Positions 49,611 to 58,890 of a DNA stretch of 64,000 nt are shown piece by piece. The notes under the pieces are model-generated. The model had not been told where the DNA came from, made no database searches, and saw only the letters and a program-made list of their open reading frames with translations. The DNA lies in the NCBI RefSeq assembly GCF_019966575.1, contig NZ_JAINFK010000002.1:62001-126000 (forward strand), read 5' to 3'. A program made the translations under genes and the position numbers. The DNA is from Oricola cellulosilytica. Lineage in GTDB: Bacteria > Pseudomonadota > Alphaproteobacteria > Rhizobiales > Rhizobiaceae. Numbering within the stretch: position 1 is the first letter of the stretch; every line of letters begins with the position of its first letter.

Positions 49611-50045
49611 ATGGCCCCCCATCCCGAACCCGTCGTCACGATCCCCGAACTCGAACACTTCGCCGAAACCGAGTTCCCGCAGATCCATCAGGACGGCCGG
49701 GTGTTCTCCTTCGTCGATCTCGGGCCGGGCTTCATCACCATGCGGCTCGATACGAACGAAAAGCACCTGCGGCCCGGCGGCACCGTGTCGGGGCCGACCC
49801 TCTTCACCTTTGCCGACGTGACCGCCTATTTCGTCATCCTCGCCCATGTCGGCCTGAAGGCGCTGACGGTGACGACGAGCTTCCACATGAACTTCATGCG
49901 CAAGGCGGCGCCGGGGCCGCTGTTCTGCACCTGCCGCCTGCTGAAAGCCGGCCAGCGACTCGCCGTGGTCGAGGCGTCGATCGTCGATCAGGAAGAAGAG
50001 ATCATCGCTCACGGCTCCTGCACTTACTCGATCCCGCCGAGGTAG
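49611..50045 (+). CDS. PaaI family thioesterase
   Basis: Hotdog-fold thioesterase of 144 residues. The substrate helix is HLRPGGTVSGPTLFTFADV, where the Asp is the usual catalytic acid, followed by LTVTTSFHMNFMRKA. Probably hydrolyses a small or aromatic acyl-CoA. It lies 90 bases from the divergent enoyl-CoA hydratase gene. Confidence 0.88.
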   Translation: MAPHPEPVVTIPELEHFAETEFPQIHQDGRVFSFVDLGPGFITMRLDTNEKHLRPGGTVSGPTLFTFADVTAYFVILAHVGLKALTVTTSFHMNFMRKAAPGPLFCTCRLLKAGQRLAVVEASIVDQEEEIIAHGSCTYSIPPR

Positions 50046-50251
50046 AGCCAGCAGCGATGGGGCGGGCACCGCGCATTAGAGCTTTTCATCGCGCTCACCT
50101 ACCGTACAGGCCTCAACAAAGCCGCCGCCTAGGTGGAGTATCAAGTCGCCGTGGCCCCTCGTCATCAAACGCTGACATGCGGTAAAATAATACCACATCT
50201 GCAACACACTGTTTTTGCTCTGTTTTTTCTTGACGCACGCAAATCAAACGC
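50046..50251. other. Intergenic region upstream of the rplM promoter
   Basis: About 200 bases between the PaaI thioesterase gene and the rplM promoter with no supportable gene. It shows no repeat or terminator that I can recognise. Confidence 0.4.
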
Positions 50252-50280
50252 TTGACGTTGCGGGATTTTGGGTCTAGTTG
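50252..50280 (+). promoter_or_regulatory. Candidate rplM-rpsI promoter
   Basis: TTGACG (50252-50257), a 17-base spacer and TAGTTG (50275-50280). It implies an untranslated leader of about 130 bases before rplM. Confidence 0.5.
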
Positions 50281-50368
50281 ACCCGCGATCGCGTCGGGTT
50301 CCGCCTGGCGCGCTCTGTTTTTGCGTTCGCCGCCCGATGCGGTGCCGCAATCCAAGCAACAAGAAAAG

Positions 50369-50394
50369 CCCCGGCTTCGGTTCTCCGGACGGGG
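50369..50394 (+). promoter_or_regulatory. Leader hairpin upstream of rplM
   Basis: CCCCG (50369-50373) pairs with CGGGG (50390-50394), ending 20 bases before the rplM start codon. Ribosomal-protein operons are often autoregulated through leader structures, but no known motif is recognised here. Confidence 0.35.
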
Positions 50395-50414
50395 ATGAAT
50401 TCAAGGACAAGAAA

Positions 50415-50879
50415 ATGCGGACATTCTCCCAGAAGCCCGCGGACGTGCAGAAGAAGTGGATCCTGATCGACGCCGAGAATCTCGTCGTCGGCCGTCTTGC
50501 ATCCATCGTCGCCTCGCGTCTCCGCGGCAAGCACAAGCCGACCTACACACCGCACGTCGACGACGGCGACAACGTGATCGTCATCAACGCCGGCAAGGTC
50601 GCGCTCACCGGCAAGAAGCGCACCGACAAGGTGTATTACTGGCACACCGGCCATCCGGGCGGCATCAAGCAGCGCTCCGCCGAGCAGCTTCTCGACGGAC
50701 GCTTTCCCGAGCGCGTGGTCGAGAAGGCCGTCGAACGCATGATCCCGCGCGGCCCGCTCGGACGCCGCCAGATGAAGAATTTGCGCGTCTATGCCGGCGC
50801 GGATCATCCGCACGAGGCGCAGCAGCCCGAGACGCTGGATGTCGGCGCTCTCAATCCCAAGAACAAGAAGGTCGGTTGA
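50415..50879 (+). CDS. rplM: 50S ribosomal protein L13
   Basis: Large-subunit ribosomal protein, an early assembly protein, 154 residues. The start [20 protein letters not shown] and signatures [21 protein letters not shown] and [21 protein letters not shown] are characteristic. Five bases separate it from rpsI. Confidence 0.98.
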   Translation: MRTFSQKPADVQKKWILIDAENLVVGRLASIVASRLRGKHKPTYTPHVDDGDNVIVINAGKVALTGKKRTDKVYYWHTGHPGGIKQRSAEQLLDGRFPERVVEKAVERMIPRGPLGRRQMKNLRVYAGADHPHEAQQPETLDVGALNPKNKKVG

Positions 50880-50884
50880 ACACC

Positions 50885-51376
50885 ATGGCTGAATTGAACT
50901 CTCTCGAAGAACTCGGCGAAGCAACCGGCGCGGCGCCGGCGGAAGAAACCGCCCAGGAAGCGCCGGTCCATGTCCAGAAGCTGGACGCCCACGGCCGCGC
51001 CTACGCCACCGGCAAGCGCAAGGACGCCGTCGCCCGCGTCTGGCTGACGCCCGGAAGCGGCCGCATCGTCGTCAACGGCAAGGACTTCACCGCCTATTTC
51101 GCGCGCCCGGTCCTGCAGATGATCCTGCAGCAGCCGATCGTCGCGGCCAACCGCAACGGCCAGTACGACGTCAACGCGACGGTCGCCGGTGGCGGTCTTT
51201 CCGGTCAGGCCGGCGCGGTGCGCCACGGCATCTCCAAGGCGCTTACCTATTACGAGCCGACCCTGCGTCCGACCCTGAAAAAGGGCGGCTTCCTGACCCG
51301 CGACAGCCGCGTGGTGGAACGCAAGAAATACGGCAAGGCGAAGGCCCGCCGGTCGTTCCAGTTCTCCAAGCGCTAA
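50885..51376 (+). CDS. rpsI: 30S ribosomal protein S9
   Basis: Small-subunit protein whose C-terminal tail reaches the P-site tRNA. It has 163 residues, with an acidic N-terminal extension of about 40 residues common in Hyphomicrobiales. The conserved core is [29 protein letters not shown] and the C-terminal [17 protein letters not shown] with the terminal Lys-Arg. It is followed by an intrinsic terminator. Confidence 0.98.
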   Translation: MAELNSLEELGEATGAAPAEETAQEAPVHVQKLDAHGRAYATGKRKDAVARVWLTPGSGRIVVNGKDFTAYFARPVLQMILQQPIVAANRNGQYDVNATVAGGGLSGQAGAVRHGISKALTYYEPTLRPTLKKGGFLTRDSRVVERKKYGKAKARRSFQFSKR

Positions 51377-51400
51377 TCCGCTTCGGAAGACAGGACTTCG

Positions 51401-51428
51401 AAAAGCGGGGCTTCGGCTCCGCTTTTTT
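51401..51428 (+). terminator. Intrinsic terminator after rpsI
   Basis: Stem AAAAGCGGGGC / GCTCCGCTTTT with a TTCG tetraloop (one G-T pair) and six T at the end, 24 bases after the rpsI stop. Confidence 0.88.
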
Positions 51429-51490
51429 GTTTGCGTGCTTGGCCGCGGCCACGGATTTGCGCTAGGTGGCTTGGCGACAGGGAACCGACC

Positions 51491-52441
51491 ATGCCATCGA
51501 AATCCATCGACCACGCCTTTACCGCCCGCGGCCTCACCGGCGCGGCAAGCGACCCGACCCATGCCGGCGCGCTGTCCTTCATGCGCCGCAAATTCACCAA
51601 GAGCCTGAAGGGCGCGGACGCGGTCGTCTGGGGCATCCCGTTCGACGCCGCCGTCTCCAACCGTCCCGGTGCGCGCTTCGGCCCGCAGGCGATCCGCCGT
51701 GCCTCGGCGATCTTCGACAACGATCCGCAATATCCGTTTCAGCGCGACCTGTTCGAGGATCTCGCCGTGATCGACTACGGCGACTGCCTGCTCGACTACG
51801 GCAACCACCAGAAAACGCCGGGGAGAATAGAGCGGGAGGCCGCGAAGATCCTCAAATCCGGCGCGTTTCTCGTCTCGCTCGGCGGCGATCATTTCGTCAC
51901 CTGGCCGCTGCTGAAGGCCCATGCCGCGACACACGGCAAGCTGGCGCTGGTCCAGTTCGACGCCCACCAGGACACCTGGTTCGACGACGGCAGGCGGATC
52001 GACCACGGCTCCTTCGTCGGTCGGGCGGTGCGTGACGGCGTCATAGACCCGGCGCATTCGATCCAGATCGGCATCCGCACCCATGCGCCGGAGGATTGCG
52101 GCATCCAGATGCTTCACGGAAACGAGATCGACGAGATGAAGGCCGCCGACATCGCCGCGGCGATCGCGAGCCGCGTCGGCGATATGCCGTGCTACATCAC
52201 CTTCGACATCGACTGTCTCGACCCGGCCTTCGCGCCCGGCACCGGCACCCCGGTCGCGGGCGGCCCGTCATCGGCCAAGATGCTGGCGGTGCTGCGCCAG
52301 TCCGGCGGTCTCGACATCCGCGGCGCCGACATCGTCGAGGTTGCGCCTGCCTACGACCATGCCGACATCACCGCCATCGCCGGCGCGACGGTCGCCCAGC
52401 ACTATCTCGGCCTGCTGGCGGAGAAGCGCGCCGGGAACTGA
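51491..52441 (+). CDS. speB: Agmatinase
   Basis: Ureohydrolase of 316 residues that splits agmatine to putrescine and urea. The binuclear manganese motifs are complete: GGDHFVTWP, FDAHQDT and the DIDCLDPAFAPG segment. Related enzymes in this family include arginase and guanidinobutyrase, so the substrate is not certain from sequence. The start at 51491 is the first Met after atypical sequence. It follows rpsI as in many Hyphomicrobiales. Confidence 0.9.
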   Translation: MPSKSIDHAFTARGLTGAASDPTHAGALSFMRRKFTKSLKGADAVVWGIPFDAAVSNRPGARFGPQAIRRASAIFDNDPQYPFQRDLFEDLAVIDYGDCLLDYGNHQKTPGRIEREAAKILKSGAFLVSLGGDHFVTWPLLKAHAATHGKLALVQFDAHQDTWFDDGRRIDHGSFVGRAVRDGVIDPAHSIQIGIRTHAPEDCGIQMLHGNEIDEMKAADIAAAIASRVGDMPCYITFDIDCLDPAFAPGTGTPVAGGPSSAKMLAVLRQSGGLDIRGADIVEVAPAYDHADITAIAGATVAQHYLGLLAEKRAGN

Positions 52442-52480
52442 ATCAGGAAGCGTCTGCAAAGCATTGAAAAGAAAACAGTT

Positions 52481-53410
52481 ATGAAACCCAAGCTCTTCAT
52501 CGACGGCGAACACGGAACCACTGGGCTGCAAATCCGCCAGCGGATCGCCGCGCGGGACGATCTCGAAGTCCTGTCGATCCCCGAAGCCGAGCGGCGCAAC
52601 GCGGCCCTGCGCGAGGAACTGCTGAAGAGCGCGGATATCGCCATCCTCTGCCTGCCCGACGATGCGGCCCGCGAGGCCGTCGCCATGCTCACCGACGCGC
52701 ACACGCGCATCATCGACACCTCGACCGCCCACCGCACCCATGACGACTGGGTCTACGGCTTTGCGGAAAGCGAGCCGGGCCAGGGCGAGCGGATCGCCGA
52801 AGCGCGCTACGTCTCCAACCCCGGATGCTATTCCACCGGCGCGATCGGGCTGCTGCGACCCCTCACCCGCGCCGGCATCCTGCCGGGCGATTATCCGGTC
52901 ACGATCAACGCCGTCTCCGGCTACACGGGCGGCGGCAAGCAGATGATCGCGCAGATGGAGGACGAGGCCCGCGACGATCACATCGCCGCGCCGCATTTCC
53001 TCTACGCGACCGCGCTGCGCCACAAGCACGTCCCCGAGATCCAGTCGCGCAGCGGGCTCGCCGTGCGGCCGCTGTTTTCCCCGAGCGTCGGCCGCTTCGC
53101 GCAGGGCATGCTGGTGCAGGTGCCGCTGCATCTCGACGCGATGGACGGACGCCCCGCCATGGGCGACATCCACGCCGTCCTGGCGAAACACTATGACGGG
53201 CAGGATATCGTGGAGGTCGTGCCGCTTGCCGAAAGCGCGGCCATCGCCCGGCTCGACCCGACCGAGATGGCCGGCACCGACCGGATGAAGCTGTTCGTCT
53301 TCGGCACCGACGGCGACGGCCAGGTCAACCTCGTCGCCTCGCTCGACAATCTCGGCAAGGGCGCGTCCGGCGCTGCGGTGCAGAATCTCGACCTGATGAT
53401 CGGCGCATAG
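52481..53410 (+). CDS. argC: N-acetyl-gamma-glutamyl-phosphate reductase
   Basis: Third step of arginine biosynthesis: NADPH reduction of N-acetylglutamyl phosphate. At 309 residues it is the shorter type 2 ArgC. The NADP motif is [13 protein letters not shown] at the N-terminus, the active-site Cys is in [16 protein letters not shown] (about residue 116), and the segment VSGYTGGGK is characteristic. Confidence 0.95.
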   Translation: MKPKLFIDGEHGTTGLQIRQRIAARDDLEVLSIPEAERRNAALREELLKSADIAILCLPDDAAREAVAMLTDAHTRIIDTSTAHRTHDDWVYGFAESEPGQGERIAEARYVSNPGCYSTGAIGLLRPLTRAGILPGDYPVTINAVSGYTGGGKQMIAQMEDEARDDHIAAPHFLYATALRHKHVPEIQSRSGLAVRPLFSPSVGRFAQGMLVQVPLHLDAMDGRPAMGDIHAVLAKHYDGQDIVEVVPLAESAAIARLDPTEMAGTDRMKLFVFGTDGDGQVNLVASLDNLGKGASGAAVQNLDLMIGA

Positions 53411-53453
53411 GGAAGCGCGCCTTGCCCCTCACCCTTCGCGCTGCGTACCGGTC

Positions 53454-54512
53454 ATGACCCTTGCATTCGCGCGGCCCCTGGCGGCCCTTTCCCTGACTTT
53501 CGTCCTGTCCGGCTGCACCGGCATTTCCTATTACGTCCAGTCGGTGAACGGCCATCTGCAGATCGTCTCGGCCCGCCAGCCGGTCGACGAACTGATCGCC
53601 GATCCCGAAAAGCCGGCGATCTTGCGCGCGCAAATGGCGCTGGCGAGCGACATCCGCCAGTTCGCGTCGGAGGAACTCGCGCTGCCGGACAACGACAGCT
53701 ACCGCAGCTATGTCGACACGCACCGCGATTACGTGACCTGGGCGGTGTTCGCCGCGCCCGAATTGTCGCTGGAGGCGCGGACATGGTGCTTCCCGGTCTA
53801 TGGCTGCGTCCCCTACCGGGGCTACTTTTCCGAGGAGACCGCGAACCGTTTCGCCGCGCAATTGCGGCGGCAGGGCCTCGACGTGCATGTCGCCGGCATC
53901 ACCGCCTACTCCACGCTCGGCTGGTCGAGCGATCCGCTGCTCAACACCATGTTCGGCCAGGATGAGGCGCATCTGGCGGGGCTCGTCTTCCATGAGCTCG
54001 CCCACCAGCAGTTCTATGCGCGTGGCGATTCCGCGTTCAACGAGGGATTCGCCGTCGTCGTCGAGACGACGGGCGTCACGAAGTGGCTGACCCACCGGGG
54101 CGACCCGGCGGCGCTGCGGCGTTACCGGGACGGGCGGGAACGCAGGGCCGATTTTCTCGCGCTGGTCGCCGGCGCCCGGGACGCGCTGGCGCAGATCTAT
54201 GACGGCCCGGGCAGCGAGGCGCAAAAGCGGGCGGCGAAGGCTGCCGTCATCGAAGAGCTGCGGTCGGACTACCGCCGCCTCCGCGACCGGCGCTGGAGCG
54301 GCTTTGCGGGCTATGACGCCTGGTTCGACACCCCGATCGGCAACGCCAAGATCGCCGCGGCCGGCGTCTACAACGATCTCGTCCCCGCATTCGAGCGCCT
54401 GTTCGACCTCTGCGCGGGCGACCACGCGCGTTTCTACCGGGCGGTCCAACGCCTCGGCGCGCTCGACGGAGCCCGCCGCGCCGACGCCCTGAAAACGGTG
54501 GAGAGCTGGTGA
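53454..54512 (+). CDS. Lipoprotein aminopeptidase (PF10023-type)
   Basis: A 352-residue predicted zinc peptidase. It has a lipoprotein signal with lipobox LSGC (Cys21). The zinc motif HELAHQ is at about residue 180, and NEGFAVVVE supplies the downstream Glu. The N-terminal GISYYVQSVNGHLQIVSAR and later GYFSEETANRFA are typical of a family annotated as putative aminopeptidase, for which activity is little studied. It probably acts at the cell envelope. Confidence 0.9.
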   Translation: MTLAFARPLAALSLTFVLSGCTGISYYVQSVNGHLQIVSARQPVDELIADPEKPAILRAQMALASDIRQFASEELALPDNDSYRSYVDTHRDYVTWAVFAAPELSLEARTWCFPVYGCVPYRGYFSEETANRFAAQLRRQGLDVHVAGITAYSTLGWSSDPLLNTMFGQDEAHLAGLVFHELAHQQFYARGDSAFNEGFAVVVETTGVTKWLTHRGDPAALRRYRDGRERRADFLALVAGARDALAQIYDGPGSEAQKRAAKAAVIEELRSDYRRLRDRRWSGFAGYDAWFDTPIGNAKIAAAGVYNDLVPAFERLFDLCAGDHARFYRAVQRLGALDGARRADALKTVESW

Positions 54513-54688
54513 ACGGCCTGATCCCGACTCAACGAGACAAGGATCGGCGACGGGCTGATCGGGCACGATCGGGACAATGAGCCTTCTGCGCCCCGCCCAA
54601 TAGGCGCCGCGGATTACAATCGCGAGTGGCGCTCGCTCTCGGTGCCAAGCAGGACATATCCTCCGGGAGGCCTGTCGGCTGGCGCACC

Positions 54689-55234
54689 TCAGCCTGGTTT
54701 CGCGGCTACCGCATCCCGCTCATGCAGATCAAGATCCACCATGAGGGCATTCGCCAGCTGTTCGAGTTCGGCATGCAGCGCCGCTTCATCAAAACCCGAT
54801 GGCGCACGCAGGTCGAAATGGGCATGGAACAGAATTCCTCCGCCCATGGGGGCATCCGCTGTGTAGGTGTCCATTTTTTCGATGCTCACCCGGTGTGTGG
54901 CGAGGCAATGCGTAATGTCCTGGACAATCCCGGGCTGATCGGATCCGACGAGATCGATTTCGAGTGGCGAGCCCGTCGGTTCGGCTTGCTCACGCGCATC
55001 GCTCACCATGATGTTAAAACCGTCGCGTTCGAGAGTGGCCAGTTGCGCCATGAGCCCTTCGGCGCGCTCCCGGTCCGGCAACTCCACGCGGATGATGCCG
55101 GTGAACTTTTCGGCCATATGGGCCATCCGGCTTTCCAGCCAGTTGCCGCCGCATTCGGAGATGGCCTTCGAAAGCGCGTCGACCAGTCCCGGTTTATCGG
55201 CAGCGATGAAGCAGAGGATCAATTGCGCTGACAT
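54689..55234 (-). CDS. ACT-domain protein of the GcvR type
   Basis: A 181-residue protein made of two tandem ACT domains (about residues 5-80, FIAADKPGLVDALSKAI; and 92-165, LVGSDQPGIVQDITHCL). Such proteins bind amino acids; GcvR represses glycine-cleavage genes by binding GcvA in E. coli, but no gcv genes are here. The start at 55234 (MSAQLILCF) is chosen because the 21 preceding codons are atypical. The 176 bases between it and the lipoprotein peptidase gene hold nothing recognisable. Confidence 0.85.
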   Translation of the reverse strand: MSAQLILCFIAADKPGLVDALSKAISECGGNWLESRMAHMAEKFTGIIRVELPDRERAEGLMAQLATLERDGFNIMVSDAREQAEPTGSPLEIDLVGSDQPGIVQDITHCLATHRVSIEKMDTYTADAPMGGGILFHAHFDLRAPSGFDEAALHAELEQLANALMVDLDLHERDAVAAKPG

Positions 55235-55448
55235 GGGATGTTTCCGTGAGTAGTGGTGCGCGGCAAACCACCATAGGCGTCTGACTGCGGCAAGCAAAGC
55301 TATGGAATTTCACGTCCATTCAGCGATGACGCCGTAAACTTCCGCATTGGACCGACTAACGGCAGCACCTGCCGCACAACCCCCCATTTCCTCAATTCAG
55401 CCTCTTTGTGTTACGACACCCCGCCGGGCGAGTCGGGAACGGGAGTGC

Positions 55449-56693
55449 ATGCAGAACGAACCCTTCTTTGGCCTGAACGCCTACCATGTCACCCTTGCGC
55501 TCGTCGGCGTGATCGTCATCGCCGCGCGCTGGCTGCCGCGCCTGGTTTCCAAGCGCGAACCGGCGGCCGCGCCGCTGATGATCATGTTCGGCGCGGGAGC
55601 CTCGCTGCTGCTGCCCGAACTTCCCGCCCTGCCCGATCCACGCAGCACGCCGCTGCCCTGGGAACTGGTCAGCGAGCTGACGGTGATCGTCGCCCTGTTC
55701 GGCGCGGGCATGCGGATCGACAATCTGCGCCCGTGGAAGCGCTGGAACCCCACCTTCCGGATGCTGGCCATCGCGATGCCGATCACCATCCTGGCCGTCG
55801 CGCTGCTCGGGGTCGGCGTCGCCGGGCTCACGGTGGCCGGCGCGATCCTGCTCGGCGCGGTGCTCGCCCCCACCGATCCCGTTCTAGCCGCGGATGTGCA
55901 GGTCGGCCCGCCGCACGAGGGAGCCGAACATCCCGTGCGCTTCACCCTGACAACCGAGGCCGGGCTGAATGACGGGCTCGCCTTTCCGTTCGTCTATCTC
56001 GGCCTGATCGTCGCCGCCGAGGGCATGAACCCCGGCGCATGGGGGGCGGAGTGGGTGCTGCGCGATGTCGTCTATCGCATCGTCGTCGGCGTCGGCATGG
56101 GGTGGCTCGGGGGGAAGACGCTCGGCTATGTGCTGTTCGCGATCCCGAAGGGGGCGATCCTCGCCGAAACCGGCTCGGGTGTGGTCGCGCTGGCCGGCGT
56201 GCTGCTGTGCTACGGGTCGACCGAACTGGCCGAGGGTTACGGTTTCATCGCCGTCGCGGTTCTTGGACTGACGCTGCGGCGGGTGGAGGAGGAACATCAT
56301 TTTCATCGCGCGCTGCACGATTTTTCCGAATCCATCGAACATGCCCTCACCGCGCTGCTGCTCATCGCGCTGGGCAGCGTTCTTCCGGTCGTGTTTGCCG
56401 ATCTCACATGGACGCATGTCGCGGTGGCCCTGGTGCTGCTCCTCATCATCCGCCCCCTGTCGGGATGGATCGCGCTTTCGGGAACGAGCCTCCGCAAGCG
56501 GGACCGGGCGGTGGTCTCCGTCTACGGCGTGCGCGGCATCGGCTCGATCTACTATCTATGCTATGCCGGCAGCCACATGGAGTTCGTGAACGAACCGCAA
56601 TTGTGGGCGCTGATCGGGCTGGTGATCCTGCTGTCGACGATCCTTCACGGCTTCACCGTCGGCTGGGCGATGGACACGCTGAAGGAGGATTGA
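55449..56693 (+). CDS. Sodium/proton antiporter (CPA1, NhaP-like)
   Basis: A 414-residue cation:proton antiporter with about 12 helices. The ion-binding region is APTDPVLAADVQVGPP, and the CPA1-type NDG segment is EAGLNDGLAFPFVYL. A conserved Arg helix, VVSVYGVRGIGSIYYL, is near the C-terminus. It lacks a cytoplasmic TrkA-like domain. The start at 55449 (MQNEPFFGLNAYH) has a GGGAG SD. It stands alone, probably for pH or sodium homeostasis. Confidence 0.92.
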   Translation: MQNEPFFGLNAYHVTLALVGVIVIAARWLPRLVSKREPAAAPLMIMFGAGASLLLPELPALPDPRSTPLPWELVSELTVIVALFGAGMRIDNLRPWKRWNPTFRMLAIAMPITILAVALLGVGVAGLTVAGAILLGAVLAPTDPVLAADVQVGPPHEGAEHPVRFTLTTEAGLNDGLAFPFVYLGLIVAAEGMNPGAWGAEWVLRDVVYRIVVGVGMGWLGGKTLGYVLFAIPKGAILAETGSGVVALAGVLLCYGSTELAEGYGFIAVAVLGLTLRRVEEEHHFHRALHDFSESIEHALTALLLIALGSVLPVVFADLTWTHVAVALVLLLIIRPLSGWIALSGTSLRKRDRAVVSVYGVRGIGSIYYLCYAGSHMEFVNEPQLWALIGLVILLSTILHGFTVGWAMDTLKED

Positions 56694-56738
56694 GCCGGCG
56701 GCATTGCCGGTTCCCGGCGGAGGCCCTTCAGTGCAGGC

Positions 56739-57653
56739 TCAGACGAACATCGTCCCCCCGCCCGCCATCACGCAGTCCCCCCGGATCAGCGGCGGACGAC
56801 CCGTTCCGATAATCTCAACCCCGATTTCGCCGGGGCGTCCGATCTCGACGCCCTGAGTGACCCTGAACACCCCGCCCTCGCGACTCTCCACTTCGCTCAA
56901 TAGGGCGGCAAGTGCACCGGAGGCGCTGCCCGTTGCCGGGTCCTCGGCCGGGTGACCGAGCGGCGAGAGGACGCGCGAGCGGACGAGCGTCACCGGCTCG
57001 TTTTCCTCCATGACCACGAAAGCACAGACCGCGAAGCCGTCGACCGTCCGCGGCCCCGCATCCGCCGCGTCGCGGAACGCCGCTACATCCGGAGTGATCG
57101 CGCCAAGCGCCTCCAGGCTCCGCAACTCCAGGAAGGCGAAAGGCAGGCCGACCGACGCGACACAGGGAGTGATGCGATCGCTCACTATATCGCGTTCCGC
57201 CAGTCCGAGGCACCGCGCGGCCAGCTTAGAGTCCACATTGCCGAGCTTCTGCAAGGAATGCGGCGCCTCGATCACGGCCCCGGTAACAACCCCGTTTTCC
57301 CGAGTGAGGCGAACGCGTACGACTCCTCCCGGTTCGTCAAAAACTGCGCCTTCCGTCAGCGGTCCGCGCGCCGCGGTATCGCGTGTCGCGAGGACGAACG
57401 CCGTACCGATGTTGGGATGCCCCGCAAACGGAACCTCTTCGAAGGGCGTGAAGATGCGGACCTGCGCGATGGTCTCGGGATCGCTGGGCGGCAGGATGAA
57501 TGTCGTCTCGGAAAAACCGAACTCGCGTGCGATTGCCAGCATCTGCGAGGTGTCGATTTCGCTCGCATCGTGGATCACAGCCACCGGATTTCCTGAAAAC
57601 CGGGTGCGGGTGAAAACATCGACAATGCTGTAGAAAACGTGCCGCTCGCTCAT
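56739..57653 (-). CDS. PhzF family isomerase-like protein
   Basis: A 304-residue two-domain protein of the PhzF/diaminopimelate-epimerase fold. The start DVFTRTRFSGNPVAVI, the catalytic Glu in FGFSETTFILPP (about residue 48), PFAGHPNIGTAFVL and DPATGSASGALAAL are family hallmarks. Outside phenazine producers its substrate is unknown, and there is no phenazine cluster here. The start at 57653 is the family start; the open frame upstream is not conserved. Confidence 0.92.
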   Translation of the reverse strand: MSERHVFYSIVDVFTRTRFSGNPVAVIHDASEIDTSQMLAIAREFGFSETTFILPPSDPETIAQVRIFTPFEEVPFAGHPNIGTAFVLATRDTAARGPLTEGAVFDEPGGVVRVRLTRENGVVTGAVIEAPHSLQKLGNVDSKLAARCLGLAERDIVSDRITPCVASVGLPFAFLELRSLEALGAITPDVAAFRDAADAGPRTVDGFAVCAFVVMEENEPVTLVRSRVLSPLGHPAEDPATGSASGALAALLSEVESREGGVFRVTQGVEIGRPGEIGVEIIGTGRPPLIRGDCVMAGGGTMFV

Positions 57654-57883
57654 GTCTGCATCATGGATCGCTACCGCCGGAATGCGCAAGCAGCCCCCTT
57701 GCGCGCTACTTGCGCCGCTTGGGGAGGCCCGGCTGTGGCCAAATAACGGGACGGCCCCGTCGACAAATTCGCCTCCATTTTCCGCCAACCCAACGTTTTT
57801 CCGGCATACCGCAAAAAACTTATCCACACCCCCCGAAACCTCCCGGATAATCCGTCCCGTGTTTGTTGCCGAAGGAGGCGGAG

Positions 57884-58795
57884 ATGGGTTTCGACTGGGA
57901 AGGGTCGGTGGAGCATTACGGCGATGCGCTCGATGCCATCGCCGCGCGGATGATCACCATGGCCGGGATCCTGTGGGGCCGTCCGGTCGAGACCCTGCCG
58001 CGCCGGCTCTATCTGGAGATCCTGTCGATCCTGCGCCCCGCCGAATTCGCATTGCGCCGCCTGATCGTCATGGCCGCCTGGAAGGTGGTCCCTTTCAGGG
58101 AGCTTGCCACTGCGAAAGAGAAAACCGGCAGCGGCCTGCCGCTTGTGAAAGAGGAAAGCCCGCAGCTTGAGGATGGGACATCAGGGGCCCGCCAGCGACG
58201 AGCCTGCGGCGAGGAGCTTAAGGGCGGGACAAAGACCCCTTACGCCCCTCTCCCCCCTGATGAGGAGAGTGAGAACCGCTTGGGAAAGGCCAGGGATTTT
58301 AACGGCCTGGCCGAGCGGACTGCGACGGCCAAATGTCGAAAATCGCAAGATCACCAATCGCAGGAAAGAGGGACTGTTCCCTCGTCCGGTTTCGGGCATT
58401 CACGGAATGCCCGCGTTCCCTATTTCCCGATCTTCGATCCGTGGAAGCGCTACGGCCCGCCCTTTCTGACCGAGGAGCAGATCGCGGCGCTGAACGATCC
58501 GAACCGCGTGCCCGCGCCGCCCCGGCCGGTGCTCGACCCGGACGAATTGGTCCCCGCCACGACCCTCTGCCGGCGGGTGCGCGCCTTTGCCAACGCGCTG
58601 CTCAACCTCGACCATCACATCGATCGCATGGCCTGCTGGCGGGCGCGGTGTCATCTGGAGTCCACGCGGCCGCGGCGCTGGTGGCCGATCCGGCCCGGGG
58701 TGCCGCCCGGCTACCGCGAGCGGCCGAAGACCCTCGTCGGCGAGACGGTGAAGGACTGCCACATCCTCGCCCTCGACGCCCTCAACAGTTCGTAA
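57884..58795 (+). CDS. Hypothetical protein with repeat-derived middle
   Basis: A 303-residue frame with a strong SD (AAGGAGG) before the ATG at 57884. Residues about 1-75 and 188-303 look like real protein (Trp-rich, RRLYLEILSILRPAEF, FANALLNLDHHIDRMACWRARCHLE). Between them about 110 residues are low complexity, and the DNA there holds three inverted repeats, so this part seems to come from inserted palindromic sequence kept in frame. I do not recognise the family. Confidence 0.7.
   Translation: MGFDWEGSVEHYGDALDAIAARMITMAGILWGRPVETLPRRLYLEILSILRPAEFALRRLIVMAAWKVVPFRELATAKEKTGSGLPLVKEESPQLEDGTSGARQRRACGEELKGGTKTPYAPLPPDEESENRLGKARDFNGLAERTATAKCRKSQDHQSQERGTVPSSGFGHSRNARVPYFPIFDPWKRYGPPFLTEEQIAALNDPNRVPAPPRPVLDPDELVPATTLCRRVRAFANALLNLDHHIDRMACWRARCHLESTRPRRWWPIRPGVPPGYRERPKTLVGETVKDCHILALDALNSS
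58248..58413. repeat. Cluster of inverted repeats inside a coding region
   Basis: Three inverted repeats: CTCTCC/GGAGAG (58248-58269), GGCCAGG/CCTGGCC (58288-58312) and CGGGCATTC/GAATGCCCG with a 3-base loop (58393-58413). All lie in the low-complexity middle of the hypothetical gene. Confidence 0.7.
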
Positions 58796-58890
58796 GGCCC
58801 TCCACATCGCTGGTCGTTTCGGGCTGCGTTTCAATGAGACGCGGCGGAAATCGCGCGCCCTTCCGCACGGGGAGAGACCGCAACCCCTCC

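Noticed and set aside
56739-57653. Phenazine biosynthesis gene
   Set aside because: The protein is PhzF-family, but no other phenazine gene is near, so only the family is named.
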